20,062 nt of DNA from JBDHRG01 sp039807445 (GCA_039807445.1 JBDHRG010000057.1:1-20062); one strand, 5' to 3'; positions 1 through 11,291 are shown, numbered from the stretch's first letter. Program-made: numbers and translations. Notes: a model not told the origin generated them from the sequence alone.

Positions 1-2788
<2,788 letters not shown>

Positions 2789-3067
2789 GGCGGGCGGACT
2801 GAAGAGGTCGGGCGGCCGATCGTGACGGCGCGTGGAATCGTCGCGCTCATCGCCGGTGCAGTCTACCTCTTTCGCGCCCAGGGTCGTGCCCCCGGGTCGG
2901 GCGGAGCGAGGGTGGTGTACTGCCTCGTCCACTGCGGGACTGTGTCTGCCGCCGCGGGAGCCGTTCCGCTAAAGTATCCGTCAGCCGACCGCGACGCTCC
3001 GCCGCCGTCCTGACATCGAAGCCCCCGGCCCCGCGCGGCGGGCACCAGCCTGCAGGAGACCGACCCC

Positions 3068-3709
3068 ATGCTCGGCATCCACGATTTTCCGATGTTCCTC
3101 GCCGCTGCGGTGATGCTCGCCGTGCTGCCGGGGCCGGACACGCTGTACGTGCTCGGGCGCACCGTGGCGCAGGGCAAGCGCGCCGGGCTGTGGTCGCTGG
3201 CCGGCATCGGCACCGGCTGCCTCGGCCACGTGCTGGCGTCGACGCTCGGGCTGTCGGCGCTGCTCGCCGCCTCGCCGCTGGCCTTTGTCGCGCTCAAGTG
3301 GCTGGGCGCGCTGTACCTGGCCTGGCTCGGCGCGCAGCTGCTGCTCGAAGCCTGGCGCGGCGGCCAGGGTGCGGCTGCGGTCGCCGCGGCGCGCGCCGCG
3401 GGGCGGGTCGACTTCGGCCGGCTGTACCGCCAGGGCATCGTCACCAACCTGCTGAATCCCAAGGTCGGGCTGTTCTTCGTCTCGTTCCTGCCGCAGTTCG
3501 TCGACCCGGCCACCAAGAGCGCGTGGACCTTCGCGATCCTCGGCGTGACCTTCGTCGTCATCGGGCTGGTCTGGATCCTGGTGCTGATGGTCGCGCTCGA
3601 CTTCAGCACGCGCCAGTGGCACGGCCGCCAGACCTTCAACCGCGTCATGAAGGGCGGCACCGGCACGCTGTTCGTCGGGCTGGCGACCAAGCTGGCGCTG
3701 GAGCGCTGA
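3068..3709 (+). CDS. LysE/RhtB-family amino-acid exporter
   Basis: A 213-residue inner-membrane protein of the size and layout of LysE/RhtB exporters, which export amino acids or related metabolites using the proton gradient. The N-terminal hydrophobic segment carries the family motif LPGPDTLYVLGRT at about 19-31. The central TNLLNPKVGLFFVSFLPQF motif is the second family hallmark and precedes further hydrophobic helices. AGGAGA at 3054-3059 sits upstream of the ATG and supports this start. The gene is monocistronic, divergent from uvrA and followed by a large palindrome. Substrate cannot be read from sequence. A second member of the family, closer to E. coli RhtB, lies at 8779-9402. Confidence 0.9.
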   Translation: MLGIHDFPMFLAAAVMLAVLPGPDTLYVLGRTVAQGKRAGLWSLAGIGTGCLGHVLASTLGLSALLAASPLAFVALKWLGALYLAWLGAQLLLEAWRGGQGAAAVAAARAAGRVDFGRLYRQGIVTNLLNPKVGLFFVSFLPQFVDPATKSAWTFAILGVTFVVIGLVWILVLMVALDFSTRQWHGRQTFNRVMKGGTGTLFVGLATKLALER

Positions 3710-3756
3710 AGCGGTTCATACGGATCGCAAGAAGTTTCGTTCCCTTGGTGGTGAGT

Positions 3757-3887
3757 GGCGATCCGGGGGCTATCGCTGCGCTCATTCTCGGCGTACCTCC
3801 GTGTACGCCTCCGAGGTACGGCGCTGCTCCGCGCGGTCCTGCGCCCGCGACGCGCGTAATCCGCTCCGCGATAGCCCCCGGATCGCC
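3757..3887. repeat. 131-bp nested inverted repeat between convergent genes
   Basis: Perfect 20-bp outer arms (GGCGATCCGGGGGCTATCGC at 3757-3776, complement at 3868-3887) continue inward as an imperfect stem, about 13 of the next 17 positions including the end of the arm pairing. Near the centre is a second inverted repeat, CGTACCTC against GAGGTACG. The whole could fold as one long hairpin. It lies between the 3' ends of the exporter gene and the membrane-protein gene, so it could act as a bidirectional terminator or be a dispersed MITE/REP-type element. No transposase or clear target-site duplication is visible. Confidence 0.75.
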
Positions 3888-3916
3888 GCGATCGGGCGTT
3901 GGTTCTCGAGTCGGCG

Positions 3917-5179
3917 TCATCTCCGGGCGCCCGAGCGCAGGCTCATCAGCTGCGATGCCAGGTTGAACCAGAACGGCGAACCGAGCCCGGCGAGGAAGCC
4001 GGTCAGCAGGCAGCCGAGCGCCCAGAGCAGGCCGAACGGCGACGCCAGGCGCGAAGCGAGCGCGCTTTCGGCGCAGCGCCGGTCGGTGGGGAGCGGCGTG
4101 CCGGTTCGAGCTGCGGGCTCCCCTGTGGCTGCCTGGTCGGCGCTCGCGGCGCAGTACGGGAAGTAGGCGGCGCCGATCGGCAGCACGGGGGCGTCCAGCA
4201 AGGCCAGCAAGTCTTGCCGGCTCCGGTCGCCGCCCGCTGCGGCGGATGAGCCCGGCGCCGCAGCCGGGTCGTTCGCCGCCTTGGCTTGCGCGACGATCGC
4301 GTCGGCATTCTTCAGCACCAGTTCGCGCGTGCGGGTGTCGCTGACATAGGCGTCGAGCAGGCGCAGCGCATCGACGTTCAGCGCGAAGGCGAGGACGATG
4401 CCGATCACGATGCCCAGCATGTGCGAGCGGCGGGCGAACTTGTCGCGCGATGCCTGGCACAGGCGGTCGTAGTGGCGCCCGAGGTCCTTGGCGAGATCGT
4501 ACGGGCGCGGTGCCGGCGTGGCCTGGAGGGCCGCAGCGGGCGGCAGCAGCAGCGCCTTGAGCCGGTCGCTCGCCAGCCCCCAGGTCACGTGCCCCTGGGC
4601 GCGCTTGACGAACTCGTCGGCGACGATGCTTTCGTAGAATTCACGGGCATACTTCGTGCGCCCGGCGAACGTCAGCATGCGCCTGGCGAGCTTCCCGACC
4701 AGACCGCCGCGTCCCTCGAGCTTCGCCCGGATTTTCTGGGTCAGCGGGAGCGCCGGCTCCTCGAGCCGAAGCGCCGGATCGAGGAGCCTTTCCGGATCGG
4801 TCGACGGTCTGTCGAAGCACAGCGCTTCGATGTCCCTGAGCCGGCTCTCGCTCATCAGGGGGTTGTAGATCGCGAAGCGCATCGCACGGCTGAAGAGCGC
4901 GACGAGCTCGTCGACCGCGTTCTCGATCGGCTCCGCGCGAGTGCGGGCAGCGTCGCGTTGCGGCTGCACAAGCGCGTCGATCGTCGGCTGGCCGCCGTCG
5001 GCGTCGATCCGGTAGGCGAGCATCCGGCGCAGCTCGTCCTCGAGCCGCCTGACGATCTCGATCAGTCCCTGCTGGCGCAGGCGCAGCGCACGCTGCAGCG
5101 TTTCCAGGACCGAGGTGACCGCCACCGAGATCACCACCATGGTCAGCGCAAAGGCGAGCAGTCCACCGACGAGATCCAT
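3917..5179 (-). CDS. Membrane protein of unknown function, three predicted TM helices
   Basis: A 420-residue protein that I do not recognise. The ATG at 5179 follows a strong GGAGGAAA ribosome binding site, so this start is preferred over in-frame starts further upstream. Visible are an N-terminal helix at about 3-25, a long charged, mostly helical soluble section at about 30-250 (with a Leu/Arg-rich start, RRLEDELRRML), a second helix at about 254-272, an Ala/Asp-rich variable loop containing Cys 343 and Cys 369, and a third helix at about 382-400. It ends in GSPFWFNLASQLMSLR. The Gly-x-Pro-Phe-Trp-Phe ending after a terminal helix is, from memory, shared by several uncharacterised proteobacterial membrane proteins. 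It has no catalytic motif. It is divergent from the mutarotase gene and alone on its strand; the palindrome follows its stop. Confidence 0.85.
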   Translation of the reverse strand: MDLVGGLLAFALTMVVISVAVTSVLETLQRALRLRQQGLIEIVRRLEDELRRMLAYRIDADGGQPTIDALVQPQRDAARTRAEPIENAVDELVALFSRAMRFAIYNPLMSESRLRDIEALCFDRPSTDPERLLDPALRLEEPALPLTQKIRAKLEGRGGLVGKLARRMLTFAGRTKYAREFYESIVADEFVKRAQGHVTWGLASDRLKALLLPPAAALQATPAPRPYDLAKDLGRHYDRLCQASRDKFARRSHMLGIVIGIVLAFALNVDALRLLDAYVSDTRTRELVLKNADAIVAQAKAANDPAAAPGSSAAAGGDRSRQDLLALLDAPVLPIGAAYFPYCAASADQAATGEPAARTGTPLPTDRRCAESALASRLASPFGLLWALGCLLTGFLAGLGSPFWFNLASQLMSLRSGARR

Positions 5180-5300
5180 GGCGGTTTCCTCCGCGAGCGG
5201 GAATCGGCATCCTGAAAAGCTAGAGCCGGGCCGGCGCGGCGCAAGTGGCCGTGACGATGCCCGCCCGTCGACCCGCGATCCCGCTGAGGAGCCAGACACC

Positions 5301-6122
5301 ATGAGCGAGCGCATTTCCATCCGCAGCACCGACGGCGCCGGCCTCGGCGGCGTGCCGCACGGTGGCCACCTGCTGGCCTGGACCACGCCCGACGGCGTCG
5401 AACGGCTGTTCCTGAGCGCCGCTTCGGAGTACGGCGAAGGCAGGGCGATCCGCGGCGGGGTGCCGGTGGTGTTCCCGCAGTTCAGCGGCTTCGGTCCGCT
5501 GCCGAAGCACGGCCTGGTGCGCACGCGGGTGTGGCGCGTGCTCGAGGCCGAGCGCGATGCCGGGGGGCGGGCAGTGCTGCGCTTCGCGCTCGAGGACGAT
5601 GCCGACACGCGCGTGCGCTGGCCGCACCGTTTCGCCTGCGAACTCGCCGCGCGCGCGGCGGGTGACGAGCTCGTGCTCGAGTTCGCAGTGAGCAACACCG
5701 GCGAGACGCCGTTCACGTTCGCCGCGGCGCTACACACCTACCTGTGCGTCACCGACATCGGCGCGGCGGCGCTGCACGGGCTCGATGGATGCGGCTACCG
5801 CGACACCGCCGCCGGCGGTGGCGAGCGGTTGGGCGAGCCCGGGCCGCTGCGCTTCGAAGGCGAAGTCGACCGGATCTATCCGGCGCTCGCTGCGCCGGTG
5901 GAACTCGACACCGGCTGCGGGCGGCTCGCGATCGGCCAGCACGGCTTCGCCGACCTCGTGGTCTGGAACCCCGGCGAAGCCAGGGCCGCCGGGCTCGCCG
6001 ACCTCGAGCCGGACGGCTGGCGCCGCTTCGTCTGCGTCGAGGCGGCACGGATCGTCGATCCGGTCGAACTCGTGCCGGGCGCGCGCTGGAGCGGCGTGCA
6101 GCGGTTGCGCGTGCTCGGCTGA
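5301..6122 (+). CDS. D-hexose-6-phosphate mutarotase (YeaD-like aldose 1-epimerase family)
   Basis: A 273-residue cytoplasmic enzyme of the galactose-mutarotase fold, expected to interconvert alpha and beta anomers of hexose 6-phosphates. Family signatures visible are IRGGVPVVFPQFSGFG (about 50-65), KHGLVR with His 70, the catalytic-type histidine in LHTYLCVTDIG (His 145), VVWNPGEARAAGLADL (221-235) and the C-terminal FVCVEAA with Glu 247, the likely general base. Length is close to E. coli YeaD (about 294). The ATG at 5301 is preceded by GAGGAG at 5286-5291. The reading frame is open further upstream, but that extension overlaps the divergent membrane-protein gene and lacks family similarity. 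It ends 15 bp from the convergent DUF4010 gene. Confidence 0.92.
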   Translation: MSERISIRSTDGAGLGGVPHGGHLLAWTTPDGVERLFLSAASEYGEGRAIRGGVPVVFPQFSGFGPLPKHGLVRTRVWRVLEAERDAGGRAVLRFALEDDADTRVRWPHRFACELAARAAGDELVLEFAVSNTGETPFTFAAALHTYLCVTDIGAAALHGLDGCGYRDTAAGGGERLGEPGPLRFEGEVDRIYPALAAPVELDTGCGRLAIGQHGFADLVVWNPGEARAAGLADLEPDGWRRFVCVEAARIVDPVELVPGARWSGVQRLRVLG

Positions 6123-6137
6123 AAGGCGTGGGCAGCC

Positions 6138-7391
6138 TCAGCCGACCCACGCCAGCGCCGTGAAGCCGGCGGCGAACATCAGCGCGAAGCCGGCGAGCAC
6201 GCGGCCGAAGTAGGCGCGCTGGCGCGAGGCCAGCGCGAGCGCGCCTTTGAACGCGGCATTGGCGGTGGCGGCCAGCACCAGGCCCAGCACCGCGGTCGGG
6301 GTCGTCGCCGCGCCGTTCTGGTGGAAGCTCGCCAGCGACAGCAGCACCGCGTCGACGTCGATCAGCCCGCCGAGCGCGGCGCCGGCGAGCAGGCCGCCGC
6401 CGCCGTAGAAGTGCTGCGCGGCGCGGGTCAGGAACAGCACCGCGGTGAACACCGCGCCGAACTGCAGCGCCGGCCACAGCGCGAAGGGGTTGCGCACCTG
6501 CGCGACCGGGGCGTCGGTGCGAGGGCCGGCGCGGCCCAGCAGCAGCGCCGCGAGCAGCCCGGCGGCACTCATCGCCGCCAGCGCCGGTGCCGCGGCGCTC
6601 GCGAGCCCCGGGTCGATCGCGGCGACGATCAGCGCCATCCGCGGGAACAGGATGCTGTTGGCGAGCAGCGTCGCGCGCGCCAGCGACACCGCCGAATCCG
6701 GTGCCTCGGTCGCGGCGCGCGCCGCGCCGCCGGTGTAGGCGGTGGTCGAGGCCAGCCCGCCGACCAGCGCACCGAGCACGAGCCCGCGCCCCGGGCCCAT
6801 GAACTTGTTCAGGAAGTAGCCGGCGAACGACACCCCCGACACCAGGATCACGAAGAACCAGATCTTGCGCGGCTCGAAGAAGTCGAACGGGCCGTAGCCG
6901 CCGGTCGGCAGCAGCGGGTAGATCACGAAGATCAGCGCCAGGAACTTGAGGATGTCGTTGAATTCGCTCGCCGACAGCGTCTGGGTCGCGAAGCGGTGCA
7001 GCGGCTCCTTCGCCGCCAGCACGCCGGCGAGCACGATGCCGAGCGCCGCCGCCAGCGTCGCGTGCGGCCCCAGGCACAGGTAGCCGAGCAGGTAGGTGGC
7101 CAGCGCGGCGAGTTCGGTGGTGATGCCGCCGCGTTCGGGATGCTGCGCACGCATCGCCGCGAACAGCCCGGCGATCGCAGCGAGCAGCACCACGGCGAGC
7201 ACCGCGTCGCCGATCCGGGCGGCGGTGGCGCCGAGCAGCGCGACGACCACGAAATCGCGGATGCCGGGGCGCGGCGGCTTGCTCTCGGCTTCCTCGGGCG
7301 GGCGTTCGCGCGTGCGCCCGACCAGGAAGCCGATCGCCGCCGCGGCCAGGTAGCCGGCGGCGGCCTGTTGCAGCGCGATGATTTCATCCAC
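6138..7391 (-). CDS. MgtC/SapB-type plus DUF4010 inner-membrane protein
   Basis: A 417-residue, highly hydrophobic protein with about a dozen predicted membrane helices. The N-terminal third resembles the MgtC/SapB domain (AAAAIGFLVGRTRER, then helices, then TTELAALATYLLGYL). The remainder matches the DUF4010 type (FNDILKFLALIFVIYPLLP, GVSFAGYFLNKFMGPGRGLVLGALVGGLASTTA). MgtC-type proteins are linked to magnesium limitation and acid tolerance in some bacteria; the role here is unknown. The likely start is GTG at 7391, inside the end of the MFS gene with an 8-bp overlap, suggesting translational coupling. An ATG at 7387 is in a different frame. Frame extension further upstream reads only through the MFS gene and is discarded. 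Confidence 0.88.
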   Translation of the reverse strand: MDEIIALQQAAAGYLAAAAIGFLVGRTRERPPEEAESKPPRPGIRDFVVVALLGATAARIGDAVLAVVLLAAIAGLFAAMRAQHPERGGITTELAALATYLLGYLCLGPHATLAAALGIVLAGVLAAKEPLHRFATQTLSASEFNDILKFLALIFVIYPLLPTGGYGPFDFFEPRKIWFFVILVSGVSFAGYFLNKFMGPGRGLVLGALVGGLASTTAYTGGAARAATEAPDSAVSLARATLLANSILFPRMALIVAAIDPGLASAAAPALAAMSAAGLLAALLLGRAGPRTDAPVAQVRNPFALWPALQFGAVFTAVLFLTRAAQHFYGGGGLLAGAALGGLIDVDAVLLSLASFHQNGAATTPTAVLGLVLAATANAAFKGALALASRQRAYFGRVLAGFALMFAAGFTALAWVG

Positions 7392-8670
7392 CTTTTCCCA
7401 CCGGCGCGTCTTGCGGCGGCAGCAGGCCGAGGCGCTGGTACGCCGGCGTGATCGCGGCGCGCAGCCGCGGCAGCCGCACCGCGAACACCAGCGCGGCGAG
7501 CACCCCGGCCGCACCCAGCCCGACCAGCGTTGCGCGCGGACCGAGGCGCTCGGCCAGCGCGCCGGCGAACAGGCTGCCCAGCGGAAACACACCGACGAAG
7601 GCCATGGTGTAGAAGCTCATCACCCGGCCGCGCTTGTCGTTGTCGACCACCGTCTGCAGGATGGTGTTGCTCGCGGCGGCGGTGACGATCAGCCCGCCGC
7701 CGGCGAGCGCCAGCAGCGCTGCGGCGAGCGCCAGGTGCTCGCTCAGCGCGAAGGCGACCAGCGCGCAAGCGGCGGTCGGCGCCGCGCGCGCGATCACGCG
7801 CCCCAGCCCGAGCGGCCCGTGCCGGCCGGCCAGCCACAGCGTGCCGGCGATCGCGCCCGAGCCGGCGCAGGCGAGCAAGAGGCCGAGCGTATGCGGGCCG
7901 CCGCCGAAGGCGTCGCGCGCGATCGCCGGCAGCAGCGTCGTGTACGGCCCCACGGTCGCCGACAGCACCGCGAGCAGGATCAACAGCGTACGGATCGGCT
8001 CGAAGCCCCAGGCGTAGCGTGCCCCTTCGAGCCAGCTGGCCCAGAAGCCCTGCGGTGGCGGTGCCGGGCGCACCGTGTCCGGCCAGGCGATCGCCACTAG
8101 CGCGGCGAGCACCCCGGCGAAGCTGGCCGCGTTCAGCGCGAAACACCAGGCTTCGCCCAGCCAGGCGATCAAGACGCCACCGATCGCAGGCCCCGCCACG
8201 CGCGCGGCGTTGAACGCCATCGAGTTCAGCGCGATCGCGTTCGGCAGGCTCGCCCGGTCTTCGACCAGGTGCACCAGCAGCGCCTGGCGCAGCGGCATGT
8301 CGAAAGCCGAGATCACGCCTAGCGCCAGCGCCAGCGCCACCAGGTGCCAGACCTCGATCCGCCCCGAGGCCGTCAGCCAGGCCAGCGCCGCCGCCTGACC
8401 GAGCGCCAGGATCTGCGTCGCGAACAGCGCACGGCGCTTGTCGATGCGGTCGATCAGGGCACCGGCGAACGGCGCCAGCACCAGCACGCCGATGTTGCCG
8501 CAGAAGCTCACCACGCCGAGCAGCCAGGCCGAGCCGCTCAAACGGTAGGTCAGCCAGCCCATCGCCACCTGCTGCAGCCAGGTGCCGATCAGTGACAAGC
8601 CCTGGCCGCTCCAGTACAAGCGGAAGTTGCTGTGGGCGAGGGCGCGGAACATGGGGGGCATGGCAGGCAT
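7384..8670 (-). CDS. MFS transporter (MFS_3 / EntS-like exporter family)
   Basis: A 428-residue major-facilitator protein with about 12 predicted inner-membrane helices. The N-terminal motif FRALAHSNFRLYWSGQGLSL, followed by GTWLQQVAMGWL, is typical of the MFS_3 family, which includes the enterobactin exporter EntS and many drug or metabolite exporters. The cytoplasmic-loop motif between helices 2 and 3 reads PFAGALIDRIDKRRAL, and NAIALNSMAFNAARVAGPAIGG is the conserved family segment. Met 8670 was chosen. Met 8661 and Met 8652 are equally possible, and none has a good ribosome binding site. The gene lies 108 bp behind the rhtB-like gene and overlaps the start of the DUF4010 gene. Substrate unknown. 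Confidence 0.9.
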   Translation of the reverse strand: MPAMPPMFRALAHSNFRLYWSGQGLSLIGTWLQQVAMGWLTYRLSGSAWLLGVVSFCGNIGVLVLAPFAGALIDRIDKRRALFATQILALGQAAALAWLTASGRIEVWHLVALALALGVISAFDMPLRQALLVHLVEDRASLPNAIALNSMAFNAARVAGPAIGGVLIAWLGEAWCFALNAASFAGVLAALVAIAWPDTVRPAPPPQGFWASWLEGARYAWGFEPIRTLLILLAVLSATVGPYTTLLPAIARDAFGGGPHTLGLLLACAGSGAIAGTLWLAGRHGPLGLGRVIARAAPTAACALVAFALSEHLALAAALLALAGGGLIVTAAASNTILQTVVDNDKRGRVMSFYTMAFVGVFPLGSLFAGALAERLGPRATLVGLGAAGVLAALVFAVRLPRLRAAITPAYQRLGLLPPQDAPVGKGG

Positions 8671-8778
8671 CGCGGCGGCGGTCGAGCCGCGATTATGCCG
8701 CGTGCGCACGCCCGACGCCGCCCCGCGGCATCGCGTTTGCCGACCGCGCACCCGCGATGTTGGCGCCACCCTGGCCGA

Positions 8779-9402
8779 TCAGGCGCGGCTGACGCCGGCC
8801 AGCAGTGCCCCGGCACCGACGAACATGCCGCCGAATACGCGGTTGCTCAGCCGCATCCGGGCCGGGGTCTGCACGAAGCGGCGCAGCACCGAAGCCAGCG
8901 TCGCGTAGCCGCACATCACGACGATGTCGACCACCACCAGCGTCGCGCCGAGGATCGCGATCTGCGGCGCCTGCGGCGCGTGCGGGTCGATGAACTGCGG
9001 GAACAGCGCGGCGAGGAACACGATCGCCTTGGGGTTGGTGATGTTGACCACCACCGCCTGGCCGAACAGCTTCCACGGCGAGGGCGGCGCGACGGTGCGT
9101 TCGGCGACGTGGAACTGGCTCGGCGCGCGCCACTTCTGCACGCCGAGCCAGACCAGGTAGGCGACGCCGCCCCACTTGAGGATGGCGAAGGCGGTGCTCG
9201 ATGCCGCGATCATCGCGCCGAGACCGACGCCGACCAGCAGCGTGCTGGCGATCAGCCCGCCCTGCAGCCCGAGGATGCTGGCGAGCGCGCGCCGGCGGCC
9301 GTAGCTGAGCGAATTGCTCATCGTGTTCACCGCGCCGGCGCCCGGCGAGACGCTGATGACGACGCAGGCGAACAGATAGGTGAACCAGACGTGCAGGTCC
9401 AT
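8779..9402 (-). CDS. rhtB: Homoserine/homoserine lactone efflux protein, RhtB type
   Basis: A 207-residue inner-membrane exporter of the RhtB/LysE family. Compared with remembered E. coli RhtB it agrees along its whole length. Shared features are the N-terminal WFTYLFACVVISVSPGAGAVNTM-type segment, GRRRALASILGLQGG, LKWGGVAYLVWLG, the central VVVNITNPKAIVFLAALFPQF, and VVVDIVVMCGYATLA near the C-terminal third. RhtB exports homoserine, its lactone and threonine; exact substrates here are inferred. The ATG at 9402 begins MDLHVWFTYL, with a weak GGGGA upstream. It sits 75 bp downstream of the GH17 gene on the same strand and 108 bp ahead of the MFS gene, possibly cotranscribed. Confidence 0.9.
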   Translation of the reverse strand: MDLHVWFTYLFACVVISVSPGAGAVNTMSNSLSYGRRRALASILGLQGGLIASTLLVGVGLGAMIAASSTAFAILKWGGVAYLVWLGVQKWRAPSQFHVAERTVAPPSPWKLFGQAVVVNITNPKAIVFLAALFPQFIDPHAPQAPQIAILGATLVVVDIVVMCGYATLASVLRRFVQTPARMRLSNRVFGGMFVGAGALLAGVSRA

Positions 9403-9477
9403 GGCGGTGATCCCCGGTAGCGAGATGTTCCAGTATCGCGCCGCATACCGCCGGCGCACAGCCACAGTCGCGCGTGC

Positions 9478-10437
9478 CTACGGCGGGGCGCTGTACTGCC
9501 CGGCTCGCAGCGCCCGCAGCCGCTCGACCACCGGCTTCGGTCGGCCCGCGGCGTCGTAGAAGCCCCAGTAGGCTTCCTCGGGCTGCGCCGGGCCCTTGAA
9601 CTGCGCGGCGAGCACCGCCGGCTTCCACGGCTGGTCGAAGGCTTCGAAGGCGGCGACCGCGTGCTCGCGGCTGCGCGGCAGGCGCTGATGCATCGCCACC
9701 CAGAACGCCGTCTGGCGCTCGGGCGAGTAGGGCGAGCCGACCGGGCCGCTCGGCACCCCGGTCTCCTTGACCAGGACCGGCTTGCCCGCAGCCTGTTGCA
9801 GCCGTTCGACCACGCGGCCGACGAAGTCGGCGCCGGCCTCGAGCGGCGCCTGCGCGAACCAGGGCTCGAACAGCGGGTGCACGTTCGGCAGCAGGAAGTC
9901 CTGCGCGGCCAGGAAGCCGTTGGGGGGCGCGTCGAGGTAGATCGCGAACGGTTCGCTGGTGGCGAGCGGCAGCGCCGGCGCCGCGGCGCGCGCGCGCGCG
10001 AAGGCGTGCGCCAGCGCCGGCCAGTCGTAGCGCCTGCTGATCAGCCCTTCGTTGCCGAGCGCCAGCCCGAGCACCAGCTCGGGGTGGCGGCGCGCCTGCA
10101 TCAGTGCGGCCTCGAGCTCGGCTTCGGCGCGCGGCTCCCAGACGCCGACGATCAGCGCCTTGAAGCCGAGCTCGTGCGCGACCGCGGCGATCGCCTCGAG
10201 CCCGTCCTTGGAAGCGTAGGTGATCAAGCCGTCGAAGTCGGGGCGCAAGCGTTGCAGGTCGGCGCGCAGCTCGGCGACCGAGACCGGGCGGATCGCGCCG
10301 TCGCGCTCTTCGTAGCGGCTCGGGCTGTAGGCGATGAAGCGCACCGTCGCCATCGCTTCGCGCAGGCGTTCGAGCGCGGGTGCGGCCTGGGCGGACAGGC
10401 CGAAGGCGAACAGCAGGCAGGCGAACAGCAGGCGCAT
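9478..10437 (-). CDS. Secreted glycoside hydrolase family 17-like protein
   Basis: A 319-residue protein with a Sec signal peptide (MRLLFACLLFAFGLSAQA, likely cut before residue 19), so exported to the periplasm or beyond. The mature part looks like a TIM-barrel of the GH17 clan (exo-beta-1,3-glucanase-like, COG5309 type). The proton donor is expected at Glu 130 in LALGNE and the nucleophile at Glu 225 in KETGVPS, matching the GNE and ETGWPS signatures of GH17. FEAFDQPWK near the end is also typical. Substrate is probably a beta-1,3- or other beta-glucan, possibly for turnover of the cell's own periplasmic glucan; this is inference. The ATG at 10437 is set by the signal peptide, as no clear ribosome binding site precedes it. 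It follows the phoH-like gene by 76 bp. Confidence 0.82.
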   Translation of the reverse strand: MRLLFACLLFAFGLSAQAAPALERLREAMATVRFIAYSPSRYEERDGAIRPVSVAELRADLQRLRPDFDGLITYASKDGLEAIAAVAHELGFKALIVGVWEPRAEAELEAALMQARRHPELVLGLALGNEGLISRRYDWPALAHAFARARAAAPALPLATSEPFAIYLDAPPNGFLAAQDFLLPNVHPLFEPWFAQAPLEAGADFVGRVVERLQQAAGKPVLVKETGVPSGPVGSPYSPERQTAFWVAMHQRLPRSREHAVAAFEAFDQPWKPAVLAAQFKGPAQPEEAYWGFYDAAGRPKPVVERLRALRAGQYSAPP

Positions 10438-10513
10438 CGGGGCCACTCGGTCGGGTGTGCGGAAGGCGCACACGCTAGCACGGGAGTCCAAGCCGCAAAT
10501 CACGCGGTCGGCG

Positions 10514-11254
10514 TCAGTGCAGATGCCCCGCGGCGGCGGCCGCCTTGAGCGCGAGCGGCTGCGCGTACGCCTCGACGATCTGCTGCGCGAGGTCGCTGCG
10601 GACGATGTCGCGGCGCTCGAAGCCGACCACGGCGACGCCGGGCAAGCCCTGCAGCCGCGCCAGCGCCTCGAGCAGTCCGTGGGGTGCGCCGATGTCGCAC
10701 TGCTCCGGGTCGCCGTCGACGACGACGGTGGCGTTTTCGCCGATGCGGGTCAGGAACAGCTTCATCTGCACCGGGCTGACGTTCTGCGCCTCGTCGAGCA
10801 GCACGAAGGCGTCGCGGAAGGTGCGTCCGCGCATGTAGGCGAGCGGGCAAGCCATGATGCGGCCGCTATTCACCAGCGCATCGACGTGACCGCGGCCGAG
10901 GCGGCTCTCGAACACTTCGCGCACCGGCGCGAAGAAGGGTTCGAACTTCTCGTCGAGCTCGCCGGGCAGGAAGCCGAGCGACTCGCCGGCTTCGACCACG
11001 GGGCGGGTGACGATCACGCGCTCGATGCGGCGCATCGCGATGGCGTCGGCGGCGAGGCGTGCGGCGATGTAAGTCTTGCCGGTGCCGGCAGGGCCGATGC
11101 CGAAGGTCAGCACAGCGTGCTGGATCGCGGCGATGTAGCGGCGCTGCGCTTCGGTGCGGGGACGGAGGGGTGCTTCGGTACGGGCTTGCGGCGCAAGGGT
11201 CGGTTCGGGGAAGAAGGCGAAATTTTCCAGTTTCCGCTTGACGCGTCCACCCAT
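10514..11254 (-). CDS. PhoH-family ATPase
   Basis: A 246-residue cytoplasmic P-loop protein of the PhoH family. The Walker A motif GPAGTGKT is at 54-61, TRPVVEAGESLGFLPGEL at 83-100 and Walker B AFVLLDEAQN at 149-158. The family motif DGDPEQCD follows (sensor region), with KLFLTRIG just before it. PhoH proteins are ATPases with proposed RNA-related roles; E. coli PhoH responds to phosphate limitation. The ATG at 11254 follows a good GGAGGG. A sigma-70-like promoter lies at 11357-11385. This is the short PhoH form rather than the longer PhoL/YbeZ form, which usually sits beside ybeY; no ybeY is present here. Confidence 0.92.
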   Translation of the reverse strand: MGGRVKRKLENFAFFPEPTLAPQARTEAPLRPRTEAQRRYIAAIQHAVLTFGIGPAGTGKTYIAARLAADAIAMRRIERVIVTRPVVEAGESLGFLPGELDEKFEPFFAPVREVFESRLGRGHVDALVNSGRIMACPLAYMRGRTFRDAFVLLDEAQNVSPVQMKLFLTRIGENATVVVDGDPEQCDIGAPHGLLEALARLQGLPGVAVVGFERRDIVRSDLAQQIVEAYAQPLALKAAAAAGHLH

Positions 11255-11291
11255 GGGCGAGCCCTCCGTTTGCGGGGATGCAGCAACTCTA

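Noticed and set aside
5180..5737. N-terminal extension of the unknown membrane protein by 186 codons
   Set aside because: The extension is antisense to the mutarotase gene and Ser/Arg-rich; the strong GGAGGAAA before the ATG at 5179 fixes the start.
3068..9402. Two LysE/RhtB-family exporters in one window as a sign of a dedicated export locus
   Set aside because: They are 5 kb apart on opposite strands with unrelated genes between them, and the family is commonly multi-copy in proteobacteria.
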